A DNA stretch of 64,000 nucleotides. Origin: Paludibacter sp. 47-17 (GTDB taxonomy: Bacteria > Bacteroidota > Bacteroidia > Bacteroidales > Paludibacteraceae). How positions within the stretch are numbered: position 1 is the first letter of the stretch; every line of letters begins with the position of its first letter. Positions 44,354 through 52,680 of the stretch are shown piece after piece. Location of the stretch: positions 248,001 to 312,000 of the forward strand of contig MKVT01000008.1 in assembly GCA_001898935.1 (NCBI GenBank), read 5' to 3'. The translations under genes and the position numbers were made by a program. The notes under the pieces are model-generated. The model was not told where the DNA came from. It made no database searches and saw only the letters and a program-made list of their open reading frames with translations.

Positions 44354-45540
44354 GTAAGGATTCATTATACATCATCTACGCAGGCCCTTTCCGGTTTCCC
44401 GATGGCGATGCCGCCGCCGCAAGAGTGCTGAATAATGCACGCGCTATGCGAATGGCGGGACACCGGGTCGAGTTTTTAAGTTACGGTGGCAGGCACGAAT
44501 CTGAAGCATCATCCACTCGGCAATCCGAATTCGATGGCTTTGAATATTCGATTACCCACGATATTGATCGTTCCCGTGACCCTATCCAAAGGCGGATAGT
44601 TAATTTTCTGGTTCAGGGATACCGAGCTTATGCCCTGTTGAAAACAAAGTCGGTCCCCGATGTAGTCATTCTTTATAATCCGGCATTGGTGATGGTGGTC
44701 AGAATGCTTTTTTTTGCCCGTTCGCGACGCATTCGCCTGGTGGCCGATCTGACCGAATGTTACCATTCATCGGAGTTTCCGGGCGGAAAGTGGATGCCCT
44801 TTGCATGGATGAACGAATTAAATATTCGTTGGGCACTCCGCACCATTTCATCTAAAATTGTAATAAGCAGCTTTCTCGATCATTTTTACAAGTCGTCCGT
44901 TAATTTGATTGTGCCTCCTTTAGTGGATATCAACGATAAAAAATGGACGCGGAAATCGGAGGTCATACCTGCATTTGAGGGAATCAGTTGCATATATGCA
45001 GGCACACCATCGGGAAAAGATCAGGTGTTGTTTATCCTGGACGCATTGAAACGGGCCACCGGTCAGGGAGCTAGTGTCCGGTTGATTTTTTTGGGTGAAG
45101 GGTTGGACCAACTCCGGCTGTCGGTGCAATCGGCCGATTTTGCCATGTGCCGCGACTTTGTCGTTTTTCCCGGGAAAGTTCCGCAATATGATGTTCCGGC
45201 ATGGTATAATATAGCCGATTTTTCGCTATTGTTCCGGGAGCACAACCGGAAAAATGATGCCGGTTTCCCTACAAAATTCGTTGAGTCGATGGCAGCCGGC
45301 GTGCCTGTTATCGGAAACCTGACCAGTGATTTGGGCAACTATCTGGTACACGATTACAACGGGTTTATAGTGAACGAGATTGATTCAAAAGTGTTGGCCG
45401 ATTTGTTTGTACATCTCAGTAAACTCAATAAATCTCAATTATCAAACATGAAAAAGGCAGCAAAACAAACTGCTGTACAATATTTTGATTTTAGAAATCA
45501 TCAGGAGAGACTGAATAATTTTTTATCAACTACCAGATAG
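44350..45540 (+). CDS. Glycosyltransferase (GT4-like)
   Basis: A 396-residue GT-B glycosyltransferase. The N-terminus YIIYAGPFRFPDGDAAAARV and ARAMRMAGHRVEFLSYGG are typical of the donor-binding domain; the C-terminal half has YAGTPSGKDQVLFILDAL, FLGEGLDQLRL and DAGFPTKFVESMAAGVPVIG, the last equivalent to the E-x7-E region. It is more divergent from standard GT4 than its neighbours. It joins the preceding gene by an ATGA overlap and precedes the next glycosyltransferase by 7 bases. Substrate unknown. Confidence 0.83.
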   Translation: MSKDSLYIIYAGPFRFPDGDAAAARVLNNARAMRMAGHRVEFLSYGGRHESEASSTRQSEFDGFEYSITHDIDRSRDPIQRRIVNFLVQGYRAYALLKTKSVPDVVILYNPALVMVVRMLFFARSRRIRLVADLTECYHSSEFPGGKWMPFAWMNELNIRWALRTISSKIVISSFLDHFYKSSVNLIVPPLVDINDKKWTRKSEVIPAFEGISCIYAGTPSGKDQVLFILDALKRATGQGASVRLIFLGEGLDQLRLSVQSADFAMCRDFVVFPGKVPQYDVPAWYNIADFSLLFREHNRKNDAGFPTKFVESMAAGVPVIGNLTSDLGNYLVHDYNGFIVNEIDSKVLADLFVHLSKLNKSQLSNMKKAAKQTAVQYFDFRNHQERLNNFLSTTR

Positions 45541-45547
45541 AGAAGCG

Positions 45548-46717
45548 ATGAAGGCATTGATTGTAATTGACGAACATGTTTTCCATTACGGTGGACACTA
45601 TTACGTTCGGGAACTTGGCACCGATCTCACCGAGCGGTACCTTCAGGTGTTTGATTCGATCAGGGTAGCTACCCGGGTCGATTCGGTGGAAGAGCTTGAT
45701 TTGAATGTGCATCGTCAGATGGATAATGATCGGGTAGAAGTATTTCCGTTGAAGTTTTTCCGGGGTTATAAGCAGTTTTTACTCCAGATGCTATCCTTAC
45801 GAAAGCAATACCGCAATGTTATTGGTGATTGTAAAGTCGCTCTCGTGCGGTTACCTTCCACCATCGGTTTTTCGATTGCTAATCTGGTGGTACGAAAAAA
45901 AATCCCTCTGGCTTGCGAGGTAGTCGCCAGTCCGTACGACTTTTTTCGCATCAAAAAACCGGGCATTGAGAAAATCCTGTATGGCATCTATCATTTTCAA
46001 TTAAAAAGGGCCTGTGCGATGGCCGATGGAGTAGCCTATGTTACCGAAAAGGCTTTACAGCAACATTATCCTGCCTCCAAGGAAGGTAGTTTTACAACCC
46101 ATTATTCATCAGCCAAAATTAGCCCCGCATTTTACACAGCTGCCCGTGAGCTGTCCGAAAGTGGTGCGTTGATGTTGTGTCATATTGCCCATCCGATCAA
46201 TAATAGGGAAAAAGGTCACGATGTTGCTATCCGGGTAGTTGCCGAATTGAATCGTCGAATGTCGCGGAAAGTATACATCAGGTTTGCCGGCGACGGAGAA
46301 TTGGTGCCGGAATTTATTCGGCTGGCTGAAAAATTGGGTGTTGCCAACTATGTGCAATTTCCGGGCGTATTGTCCATGTCGGAGTTGCATACTTTGTTGA
46401 CTACCTCCGATGCGATGATTTTACCCACTCTTACCGAGGGATTGCCACGGGTAATCATCGAAGCTATGGCTACAGGTCTTCCTTGTGTTTCGACACCTGT
46501 AGGAGGAATTCCGGAGTTGTTATCACCCGGTTGCCTCTGCCATCCCACAGATGTAGGCCGGTTTGCCGATAAACTTGAATCCCTGTTGACCAACCGGGAG
46601 CTGTATCGTGCCGAAAGCGAACGCAATTTTTTGCGTAGTAAGGATTATGCTGAGGATAAATTACAACTTAAACGCACTAATTTTTTCAGGAGTATGATAA
46701 AAGTTGGTCATTATTGA
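45548..46717 (+). CDS. Glycosyltransferase family 4 protein
   Basis: A 389-residue GT4 enzyme with the clearest family signature of the three in this row: FAGDGELVPEFIRLAEKLG, then PTLTEGLPRVIIEAMATGLP with the E-x7-E pair, then CVSTPVGGIPELL. The N-terminal domain starts ALIVIDEHVFHYGGHYYVRE. It should act at the cytoplasmic face on the undecaprenyl-linked acceptor. It is the last gene before a possible internal promoter and the amidino-sugar module. Confidence 0.87.
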   Translation: MKALIVIDEHVFHYGGHYYVRELGTDLTERYLQVFDSIRVATRVDSVEELDLNVHRQMDNDRVEVFPLKFFRGYKQFLLQMLSLRKQYRNVIGDCKVALVRLPSTIGFSIANLVVRKKIPLACEVVASPYDFFRIKKPGIEKILYGIYHFQLKRACAMADGVAYVTEKALQQHYPASKEGSFTTHYSSAKISPAFYTAARELSESGALMLCHIAHPINNREKGHDVAIRVVAELNRRMSRKVYIRFAGDGELVPEFIRLAEKLGVANYVQFPGVLSMSELHTLLTTSDAMILPTLTEGLPRVIIEAMATGLPCVSTPVGGIPELLSPGCLCHPTDVGRFADKLESLLTNRELYRAESERNFLRSKDYAEDKLQLKRTNFFRSMIKVGHY

Positions 46718-46718
46718 T

Positions 46719-46726
46719 TATTTTTG
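46719..46726 (+). promoter_or_regulatory. Possible internal promoter before the amidino-sugar module
   Basis: TATTTTTG, 18 bases before the amidotransferase start, overlapping the end of the previous glycosyltransferase gene region. It matches TAnnTTTG but lies in A+T-rich DNA. Confidence 0.45.
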
Positions 46727-46743
46727 CAATTAAAATTATTTTC

Positions 46744-47889
46744 ATGGAGAAAAAGAATTATCAGGTTTGCACTCGCTGTGTAATGGATACTACCGATCCT
46801 GCTATCCGGTTTGATGAAAATGGTGTTTGTGATCATTGCCATGATTTTGATAACAATGTAAAACCCAACTGGCATACCGACGAGCGTGGAGAGCAGCAGC
46901 TGACTAAACTGGTAACTAAAATAAAGGCTTCTGGAAAGGGCAAAGAGTTCGATTGTCTGCTCGGGTTGAGCGGAGGTGTCGACAGTTCGTATATGCTGCA
47001 TCTTGCTGTAACGAAATTTGGATTGCGTCCCCTGGTTTTTCATGTCGACGGTGGGTGGAATTCGGAATTGGCGGTACATAATATCAACGTTATGGTTGAT
47101 AAGCTGGGGCTCGATCTGTACACAGAAGTAATCAACTGGGAAGAAATGAAAGATTTCCAGTTATCGTGGTTTAAGGCTGGCGTTCCGCACCTCGATATTC
47201 CGCAGGATCATGCATTTTTTGCCACCATGTATTATTTTGCCGAGCGTCATAAAATCAAATATATTCTGAATGGGGGGAATTTCTCTACCGAATGTGTACA
47301 ATATCCGATGGAATGGTTTTACTATGCCACCGATATTACGCATATCGACGATATACGAAGTAAGTTTGGTACCATCCCGATGCCCACCTATCCATTCAGT
47401 TCGGTATTCCGGCACAAAATTTACCTGAAATACCTCAAAGGGGTAAATGTTGTGAAACCATTGAATTACATGCCTTTCTATAAAGATGAAGCAATCGGTA
47501 CTCTGGAAAAGGAGTACGGGTGGAAATCGTATCCCCAGAAACACTTTGAATCGCGTTTTACGAAATTCTACGAAGGTTATTGGTTGCCCGAGCGTTTCGG
47601 GTATGATACCCGCAGGGTACAGTTTTCAAGTCTTATTTTAACCGGACAGTTGAGCCGGGACGAGGCGTTGGAGCGATTATCGCGGCCTGCTTATGATCCG
47701 GAAACAATTGATGAAGAATTTGTATATATTGCCACGAAGCTGGGAATCACTCCCGACGAGTTGCGGGGGTATATGAATATTCCTAAGAAATATTACTGGG
47801 ATTATAAGAATCAGCAGAATGTTTTCCGCCTGGGAGCACAGGTGATGAATTGGTTGGGCATGGAAAAGGTTGTTAAACGAAAACAATGA
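46744..47889 (+). CDS. N-acetyl sugar amidotransferase (WbpG / WbuX type)
   Basis: A 381-residue PP-loop ATP pyrophosphatase. C9/C12 (CTRC) and C29/C32 (CDHC) form a likely zinc site; the PP-loop is LLGLSGGVDSSYM (about residues 72-84). P. aeruginosa WbpG with HisH2/HisF2 converts an N-acetyl group on a nucleotide sugar into an acetamidino group; the same trio here follows in the order WbpG, HisH, HisF. I chose ATG 46744 (MEKKNYQVCTRC) because upstream codons have no homology. It overlaps the HisH gene by 4 bases. Given fnlABC downstream, the likely substrate is UDP-N-acetyl-L-fucosamine or the corresponding lipid-linked sugar; this is inference. Confidence 0.9.
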   Translation: MEKKNYQVCTRCVMDTTDPAIRFDENGVCDHCHDFDNNVKPNWHTDERGEQQLTKLVTKIKASGKGKEFDCLLGLSGGVDSSYMLHLAVTKFGLRPLVFHVDGGWNSELAVHNINVMVDKLGLDLYTEVINWEEMKDFQLSWFKAGVPHLDIPQDHAFFATMYYFAERHKIKYILNGGNFSTECVQYPMEWFYYATDITHIDDIRSKFGTIPMPTYPFSSVFRHKIYLKYLKGVNVVKPLNYMPFYKDEAIGTLEKEYGWKSYPQKHFESRFTKFYEGYWLPERFGYDTRRVQFSSLILTGQLSRDEALERLSRPAYDPETIDEEFVYIATKLGITPDELRGYMNIPKKYYWDYKNQQNVFRLGAQVMNWLGMEKVVKRKQ

Positions 47890-48500
47890 TTACTATTATC
47901 GACTATGGACTGGGTAATATCCGGGCCTTTCAACGGGTTTTCGAACATTTAAAAGTGGAGGTCAGCATTGCTACGTGTGCCGATGATCTGGTTAGCGCCA
48001 CGAAGCTGATACTGCCTGGAGTCGGTGCTTTTGATTATGCCATGACTTGTCTCAACCACTCGGGGATGCGTGAGTTACTGGAAAAAAAAGTACTGAGTGA
48101 AAAGATCCCTGTTTTAGGAGTGTGTGTGGGTATGCAGATGCTTGCGTCGAAGAGTGATGAAGGTGTTCTGCCAGGTTTAGGCTGGATCGAAGGGAGCGTA
48201 AAGCGTTTTAATCCGGAAACGATCCCTTTTAAGACTCGTTTTCCTCACATGGGATGGAATTCGGTTATCCCTGTGAATCACTCACCGCTTATGAATGGAA
48301 TCCAATCCGATTCGCGTTTTTATTTTCTTCATTCCTATTATTTCGAAGCTGTACATCCCGGACACACCATTGCCACTACGATCTACGGAGCCAAATTTTG
48401 CAGTGCTGTTCAGCGGGAGAATATTTTTGGCGTTCAGTTTCATCCCGAGAAAAGTCACTCTAATGGAGTGAAACTGCTTCATAATTTTGCAAACTTATAA
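47886..48500 (+). CDS. HisH-type glutamine amidotransferase subunit of the amidino-sugar system
   Basis: A 204-residue class I glutamine amidotransferase. The nucleophile is C80 in GVCVGMQML, and H186/E188 in FHPEKSH complete the triad. It should release ammonia from glutamine and channel it to the HisF-like partner, 3 bases downstream. In histidine synthesis the same pair makes imidazole glycerol phosphate, but no other his gene is here. Its place between a WbpG-type protein and fnlA points to amidine formation on a sugar. The ATGA overlap suggests coupled translation with the preceding gene. Confidence 0.88.
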   Translation: MITIIDYGLGNIRAFQRVFEHLKVEVSIATCADDLVSATKLILPGVGAFDYAMTCLNHSGMRELLEKKVLSEKIPVLGVCVGMQMLASKSDEGVLPGLGWIEGSVKRFNPETIPFKTRFPHMGWNSVIPVNHSPLMNGIQSDSRFYFLHSYYFEAVHPGHTIATTIYGAKFCSAVQRENIFGVQFHPEKSHSNGVKLLHNFANL

Positions 48501-48503
48501 GTT

Positions 48504-49283
48504 ATGTTATATCCTCGCATAATCCCCTGTTTGCTCATCCACAACAAGGGTTTGATTAAAACGGTCCGGTTCAAGGATCCCAAATATGTTGGGGATCCCA
48601 TCAATGCCGTGAAAATTTTCAATGAAAAAGAGGTCGACGAGCTCATTGTGCTGGATATTGATGCTTCAGTGGAACAACGGGAGCCCGACTATAAGCTGAT
48701 TGAACATCTAGCTGCTGAATGCAGGATGCCGCTTTGTTATGGAGGTGGAATAAAAACGGTTGAGCAGGCGCAACGCATTTTCAATCTGGGTATCGAAAAA
48801 ATTGCTGTAAGCTCATTGGCTGTTGAACAACCCGGGATTGTTGCCGAAATAGCCCGGCGGGTTGGCAACCAGAGTGTAGTAGTGGTGATGGACGTCAAAA
48901 AAACAGGTTTACGGAATCGTTATGAACTTTTCACCCACAATGCCAACAAGGGCAGGGGATTAGATCCGGTTAAATTTGCGGTTCAGATGCAAGACTTAGG
49001 TATCGGTGAACTGGTCATAAATTCGGTCGATCAGGATGGAATGATGACTGGTTACGATCACAAGTTGATTGATGCTGTAAAAGAAGTGATTACCATACCG
49101 GTAACCGTGATGGGCGGTGCGGGTAGCTTACAGGATATGGGCGAAGTAATCCGAAAACATTCTATCATAGGGGTTGCGGCCGGCAGTTTGTTTGTGTTTA
49201 AAGGAAAATACAAGGCTGTTCTTATCAGTTATCCCACACCAGAGGTCAAAGAGGCTGTTTTTAAAGAATATTTTCATCCGTAG
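48504..49283 (+). CDS. HisF-type cyclase paralogue of the amidino-sugar system
   Basis: A 259-residue (beta/alpha)8 barrel. The N-terminus MLYPRIIPCLLIHNKG aligns without gaps to HisF MLAKRIIACLDVKDG, so catalytic Asp11 of histidine synthesis is Leu11 here, while Asp130 is kept (VVVMDVKKTG). Loss of Asp11 argues against imidazole glycerol phosphate synthesis and fits the HisF2/WbuZ paralogues that only pass ammonia to the WbpG partner. The phosphate-binding ends (GGGIKTVEQA, GGAGSLQDMGEV, VAAGSLFVFKGKY) are present. It is followed by a 63-base gap with a small dyad and then fnlA. Confidence 0.88.
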   Translation: MLYPRIIPCLLIHNKGLIKTVRFKDPKYVGDPINAVKIFNEKEVDELIVLDIDASVEQREPDYKLIEHLAAECRMPLCYGGGIKTVEQAQRIFNLGIEKIAVSSLAVEQPGIVAEIARRVGNQSVVVVMDVKKTGLRNRYELFTHNANKGRGLDPVKFAVQMQDLGIGELVINSVDQDGMMTGYDHKLIDAVKEVITIPVTVMGGAGSLQDMGEVIRKHSIIGVAAGSLFVFKGKYKAVLISYPTPEVKEAVFKEYFHP

Positions 49284-49346
49284 GTCGATTGGGTGAAATA
49301 AATACTCCCTAACTAGCGTTAGTACTAATATTACGAAAATAATATC

Positions 49347-50360
49347 ATGTTTAAAGATAAAATATTATTGATCACCGGAGGTACGGGTTCGTTTGGAAAT
49401 GCCGTGCTGAACCGGTTCTTACACACCGATGTTGCTGAGATCCGGATTTTTTCGCGCGATGAAAAAAAACAGGACGACATGCGGCATCAGTATGCCAATC
49501 CTAAAATTAAATTCTACATTGGCGATGTTCGCGATAAACGTAGTGTCGACAATGCCATGTACGGCGTCGATTATCTGTTTCATGCGGCTGCATTGAAGCA
49601 GGTTCCTTCCTGTGAGTTTTTTCCGATTGAGGCTGTGAATACGAATGTGATCGGGACTCAACATGTGCTCGATTCGGCTGTGGAACACGGGGTGAAGAAC
49701 GTGATCGTTTTGAGTACCGATAAGGCGGCTTATCCCATTAATGCGATGGGAATCAGTAAAGCGATGATGGAAAAGGTCGCGTTTGCGAAGGCTCGGTCCG
49801 TGGGTGAACATGCTCGTACCACCATTTGCTGTACGCGCTACGGTAATGTGATGGCCAGCCGCGGATCGGTGATTCCTTTGTGGATCGAGCAGATAAGGTC
49901 GGGCAAGGAAATTACGATCACCGACCCTTCGATGTCGCGGTTCATGATGACCCTCGACGATGCGGTCGATCTGGTGCTTTATGCTTTCGAGCACGGACGG
50001 AGCGGCGACCTGTTTGTCCAAAAAGCACCTGCAGCCACCTTAACTGTATTGGCCCAGGCGCTCAAAGAGCTTTTCGGAGCCGATACTAATGTGCGCTCCA
50101 TCGGTACCCGCCATGGTGAAAAATTGTACGAAACGCTTGTAACCCGCGAGGAAATGTCGAAAGCACAGGATATGGGCAATTATTACCGGATTCCGCTCGA
50201 TAACCGGGATTTAAACTACGATAAATATTTTGTCGAGGGAGAAGAGGAAATCTCGCAGATCGACGATTATCATTCGCACAACACTACCTTGCTCGATGTG
50301 GAAGAAATGAAACAATTGTTGTTGAAATTGGAGTTGGTGAGAAAGGAAACAGGCCTATGA
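49347..50360 (+). CDS. fnlA: UDP-GlcNAc 4,6-dehydratase (5-inverting) FnlA/CapE/WbjB
   Basis: A 337-residue extended short-chain dehydrogenase. The first enzyme of UDP-N-acetyl-L-fucosamine synthesis, it converts UDP-GlcNAc to a 4-keto-6-deoxy-L-arabino sugar by dehydration and 5-epimerisation. The NAD(P) motif is LITGGTGSFGNAV. The active site reads STDKAAYPINAMGISK: K126, with Met134 where most SDR enzymes have Tyr, and K138, the pattern reported for CapE. The C-terminus has GTRHGEKLYETLVTREE. It overlaps fnlB by ATGA. The three-gene order fnlA-fnlB-fnlC is that of E. coli, S. aureus capEFG and P. aeruginosa wbjBCD. Confidence 0.93.
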   Translation: MFKDKILLITGGTGSFGNAVLNRFLHTDVAEIRIFSRDEKKQDDMRHQYANPKIKFYIGDVRDKRSVDNAMYGVDYLFHAAALKQVPSCEFFPIEAVNTNVIGTQHVLDSAVEHGVKNVIVLSTDKAAYPINAMGISKAMMEKVAFAKARSVGEHARTTICCTRYGNVMASRGSVIPLWIEQIRSGKEITITDPSMSRFMMTLDDAVDLVLYAFEHGRSGDLFVQKAPAATLTVLAQALKELFGADTNVRSIGTRHGEKLYETLVTREEMSKAQDMGNYYRIPLDNRDLNYDKYFVEGEEEISQIDDYHSHNTTLLDVEEMKQLLLKLELVRKETGL

Positions 50361-51475
50361 AGTTATTAATTACCGGTGCTTTTGGTTTTGTGGGCCGTAA
50401 CCTGACGGCCGAATTGCGTAACAGAGGTTTTAAGGAGGTTTTTCTTTACGATGTGGATACTGATCCGGCTTTGCTCGACGATTATACAAGTCGTTGCGAT
50501 TTTGTATTTCACCTGGCGGGAGTGAACCGTCCCCAGGACCCTAAGGAGTTTATGGAAGGTAATTTTGGATTCACGTCCGTCTTGCTCGATTCGCTCCGCC
50601 GCCATAATAATACAGCCCCTGTACTCATTACTTCATCGACTCAGGCTGCTCTCGATAATCCCTACGGACAAAGCAAACGAGCGGGGGAAGACTTGTTGCG
50701 TGCCTATTCCGCCGAGACGGGTGCCCGGGTGTTCATCTTCAGGCTTCCCAATGTGTTTGGAAAGTGGTGCCGTCCGAATTACAACAGCGCGGTAGCCACT
50801 TTTTGTCATAATATAGCTCATGGCTTGCCGATTCAGGTTAATGACCCGTCGGTGGTGATGAATCTGGTGTATATCGATGATGTGGTGAACGCTTTTATTC
50901 AACGGTTAACGGAAAAGGAGGAACGTTGGGTGGTTGGCAGCGGATTTGAAGAGGTAAACCCGGTGCATACCATTTCGTTGGGCGGAATTGTGGAGCTGCT
51001 GTATTCGTTTAAAGAAAGCAGAACCAGTTTGCAAGTCCCCGATTTGTCCGATGGTTTTACCAAAAAGCTTTATTCCACGTATTTAAGTTATCTTCCTGTT
51101 GATTCATTCGGATATCCCCTCAAAATGAATACCGATGAACGGGGCTCGTTTACCGAATTTCTGAAATCGAATGACAGAGGCCAGGTATCGGTCAATATCT
51201 CCAGGCCGGGCATCACAAAGGGCAATCACTGGCACCATACGAAGAATGAGAAGTTTCTGGTGGTGAGCGGTAGAGGCGTGATTCGTTTCCGTAAGATTGA
51301 TTCCGGCGAAATACACGAATATTTTGTATCGGGCGACAAGCTGGAAGTAGTGGATATTCCGGTGGGCTATACCCACAACATCGAAAACCTGGGCGAAAGT
51401 GATATGGTAACCGTGATGTGGGTGAATGAAATTTTTGATCCTGAGCATCCCGATACGTATTTTCTGAAGGTGTAA
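50357..51475 (+). CDS. fnlB: Bifunctional 3-epimerase/4-reductase FnlB/CapF/WbjC
   Basis: A 372-residue two-domain enzyme. Residues 1 to about 245 form an SDR reductase: LLITGAFGFVGRNL and the Y103-x3-K107 pair in NPYGQSKRAGED. Residues about 250-372 form a cupin with metal ligands in GNHWHHTKNEKFLVV and VDIPVGYTHNIENLG. CapF uses the cupin for C3 epimerisation and the SDR domain for NADPH reduction at C4, giving UDP-N-acetyl-L-talosamine-type product for FnlC. It is coupled to fnlA by a 4-base overlap and followed by fnlC after 14 bases. Confidence 0.93.
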   Translation: MKLLITGAFGFVGRNLTAELRNRGFKEVFLYDVDTDPALLDDYTSRCDFVFHLAGVNRPQDPKEFMEGNFGFTSVLLDSLRRHNNTAPVLITSSTQAALDNPYGQSKRAGEDLLRAYSAETGARVFIFRLPNVFGKWCRPNYNSAVATFCHNIAHGLPIQVNDPSVVMNLVYIDDVVNAFIQRLTEKEERWVVGSGFEEVNPVHTISLGGIVELLYSFKESRTSLQVPDLSDGFTKKLYSTYLSYLPVDSFGYPLKMNTDERGSFTEFLKSNDRGQVSVNISRPGITKGNHWHHTKNEKFLVVSGRGVIRFRKIDSGEIHEYFVSGDKLEVVDIPVGYTHNIENLGESDMVTVMWVNEIFDPEHPDTYFLKV

Positions 51476-51489
51476 AATAAACGAATAAG

Positions 51490-52680
51490 ATGAAGAAATT
51501 AAAAGTGATGACTGTTGTAGGCACCCGTCCGGAAATTATCCGTCTTTCGTGTGTTCTGCAGAAGCTTGATTCCAGTGCTGCTATCGATCATATCCTTGTT
51601 CACACGGGCCAGAATTACGATTACGAGCTCAACGAGGTATTTTTCGAGGATTTGGGTCTTCGCAAGCCCGATTATTTTCTGAATGCAGCGGGTGCTACAG
51701 CCACAGCTACCGCAGGCACGATTCTGATTGCCATCGATCCGGTGCTCGAAGAAGTGCGTCCCGATGCTTTTCTGGTACTGGGCGACACCAATTCCTGCCT
51801 GTGCGCCATTGCTGCCAAAAAGCGCCATATCCCGATATTCCACATGGAAGCGGGCAACCGCTGTTTCGACCAGCGTGTTCCGGAGGAGTCGAACCGTAAA
51901 ATCGTGGACCATATTTCGGATATCAATCTTACCTACAGCGATATCGCCCGGGAGTACCTGCTGGCCGAAGGGCTTCGTCCCGACCGGATTATCAAAACGG
52001 GTAGCCCGATGTACGAAGTGCTAAGTAATTACGGGCCCAGGATCGCCGCTTCCTGTATTTTGGACACACTGGGTCTTTCCCGGGATGGTTATTTTGTAGT
52101 TTCGGCCCATCGGGAGGAAAACATTGCTTCGGAGAAGAACTTTTTCAACCTGATCGCCATTCTGAACCAGGTTGCGGAGCATTACGGATTGCCGGTTATT
52201 GTTTCCACCCACCCCCGTACGCGCAAGATGATGGAGCGCAAGGGGATCATCCCGGCTCCGGACGCACTGCCCGGACGCACCCCGGGCGGGTCTTCGGCGA
52301 CTCCGTCGCTTCATCCGCTGGTGAAACTTATGAAGCCGATGGGTCTCAGCGATTACATCGCCCTTCAGGTGAAGGCCAGGGCTGTTTTGTCGGACAGCGG
52401 CACCATCAGCGAAGAATCGTCGATTCTAAATTTCCGTGCCTTGAATATCCGTGAAGCCCACGAGCGTCCCGAAGCGATGGAGGAAGCTTCGGTAATGATG
52501 GTCGGTCTTCATCCCGAGCGGGTGATGCAGGGGTTGGTTGAGCTGGAACGGCAGCAAACCGGTGCCGAACGCAACTTCCGCCCTGTGTCGGACTATAGCA
52601 TGCCCAACGTGAGCGATAAAGTGGTACGCATCATACTATCGTATACCGATTATATCAAACGAGTGGTGTGGAATGAGTAA
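51490..52680 (+). CDS. fnlC: UDP-N-acetyl-L-fucosamine synthase / 2-epimerase FnlC/CapG/WbjD
   Basis: A 396-residue non-hydrolysing UDP-HexNAc 2-epimerase. Motifs: VVGTRPEIIRLSCVLQ at the N-terminus, MEAGNRCFDQRVPEESNRK at about residue 119, THPRT in the second domain, and SDSGTISEESSILNFRA for UDP binding. It is the third enzyme giving UDP-L-FucNAc. An oddity is a Pro/Gly/Ser-rich stretch around residues 255-279 (APDALPGRTPGGSSATPSL), encoded by unusually G+C-rich DNA at about 52252-52316; the E. coli and S. aureus enzymes, as I recall them, are shorter here. Its end overlaps the next gene by 8 bases. Confidence 0.92.
   Translation: MKKLKVMTVVGTRPEIIRLSCVLQKLDSSAAIDHILVHTGQNYDYELNEVFFEDLGLRKPDYFLNAAGATATATAGTILIAIDPVLEEVRPDAFLVLGDTNSCLCAIAAKKRHIPIFHMEAGNRCFDQRVPEESNRKIVDHISDINLTYSDIAREYLLAEGLRPDRIIKTGSPMYEVLSNYGPRIAASCILDTLGLSRDGYFVVSAHREENIASEKNFFNLIAILNQVAEHYGLPVIVSTHPRTRKMMERKGIIPAPDALPGRTPGGSSATPSLHPLVKLMKPMGLSDYIALQVKARAVLSDSGTISEESSILNFRALNIREAHERPEAMEEASVMMVGLHPERVMQGLVELERQQTGAERNFRPVSDYSMPNVSDKVVRIILSYTDYIKRVVWNE

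Noticed and set aside
47886-49283. HisH and HisF as part of a histidine operon
   Set aside because: No other his gene is present, HisF lacks Asp11, and both sit between a WbpG-type amidotransferase and fnlA.
49310-49323. Small dyad CTAAC-TAGC-GTTAG between the HisF-like gene and fnlA
   Set aside because: The arms are only 5 bp and no T-run follows, so neither a terminator nor an operator can be supported.
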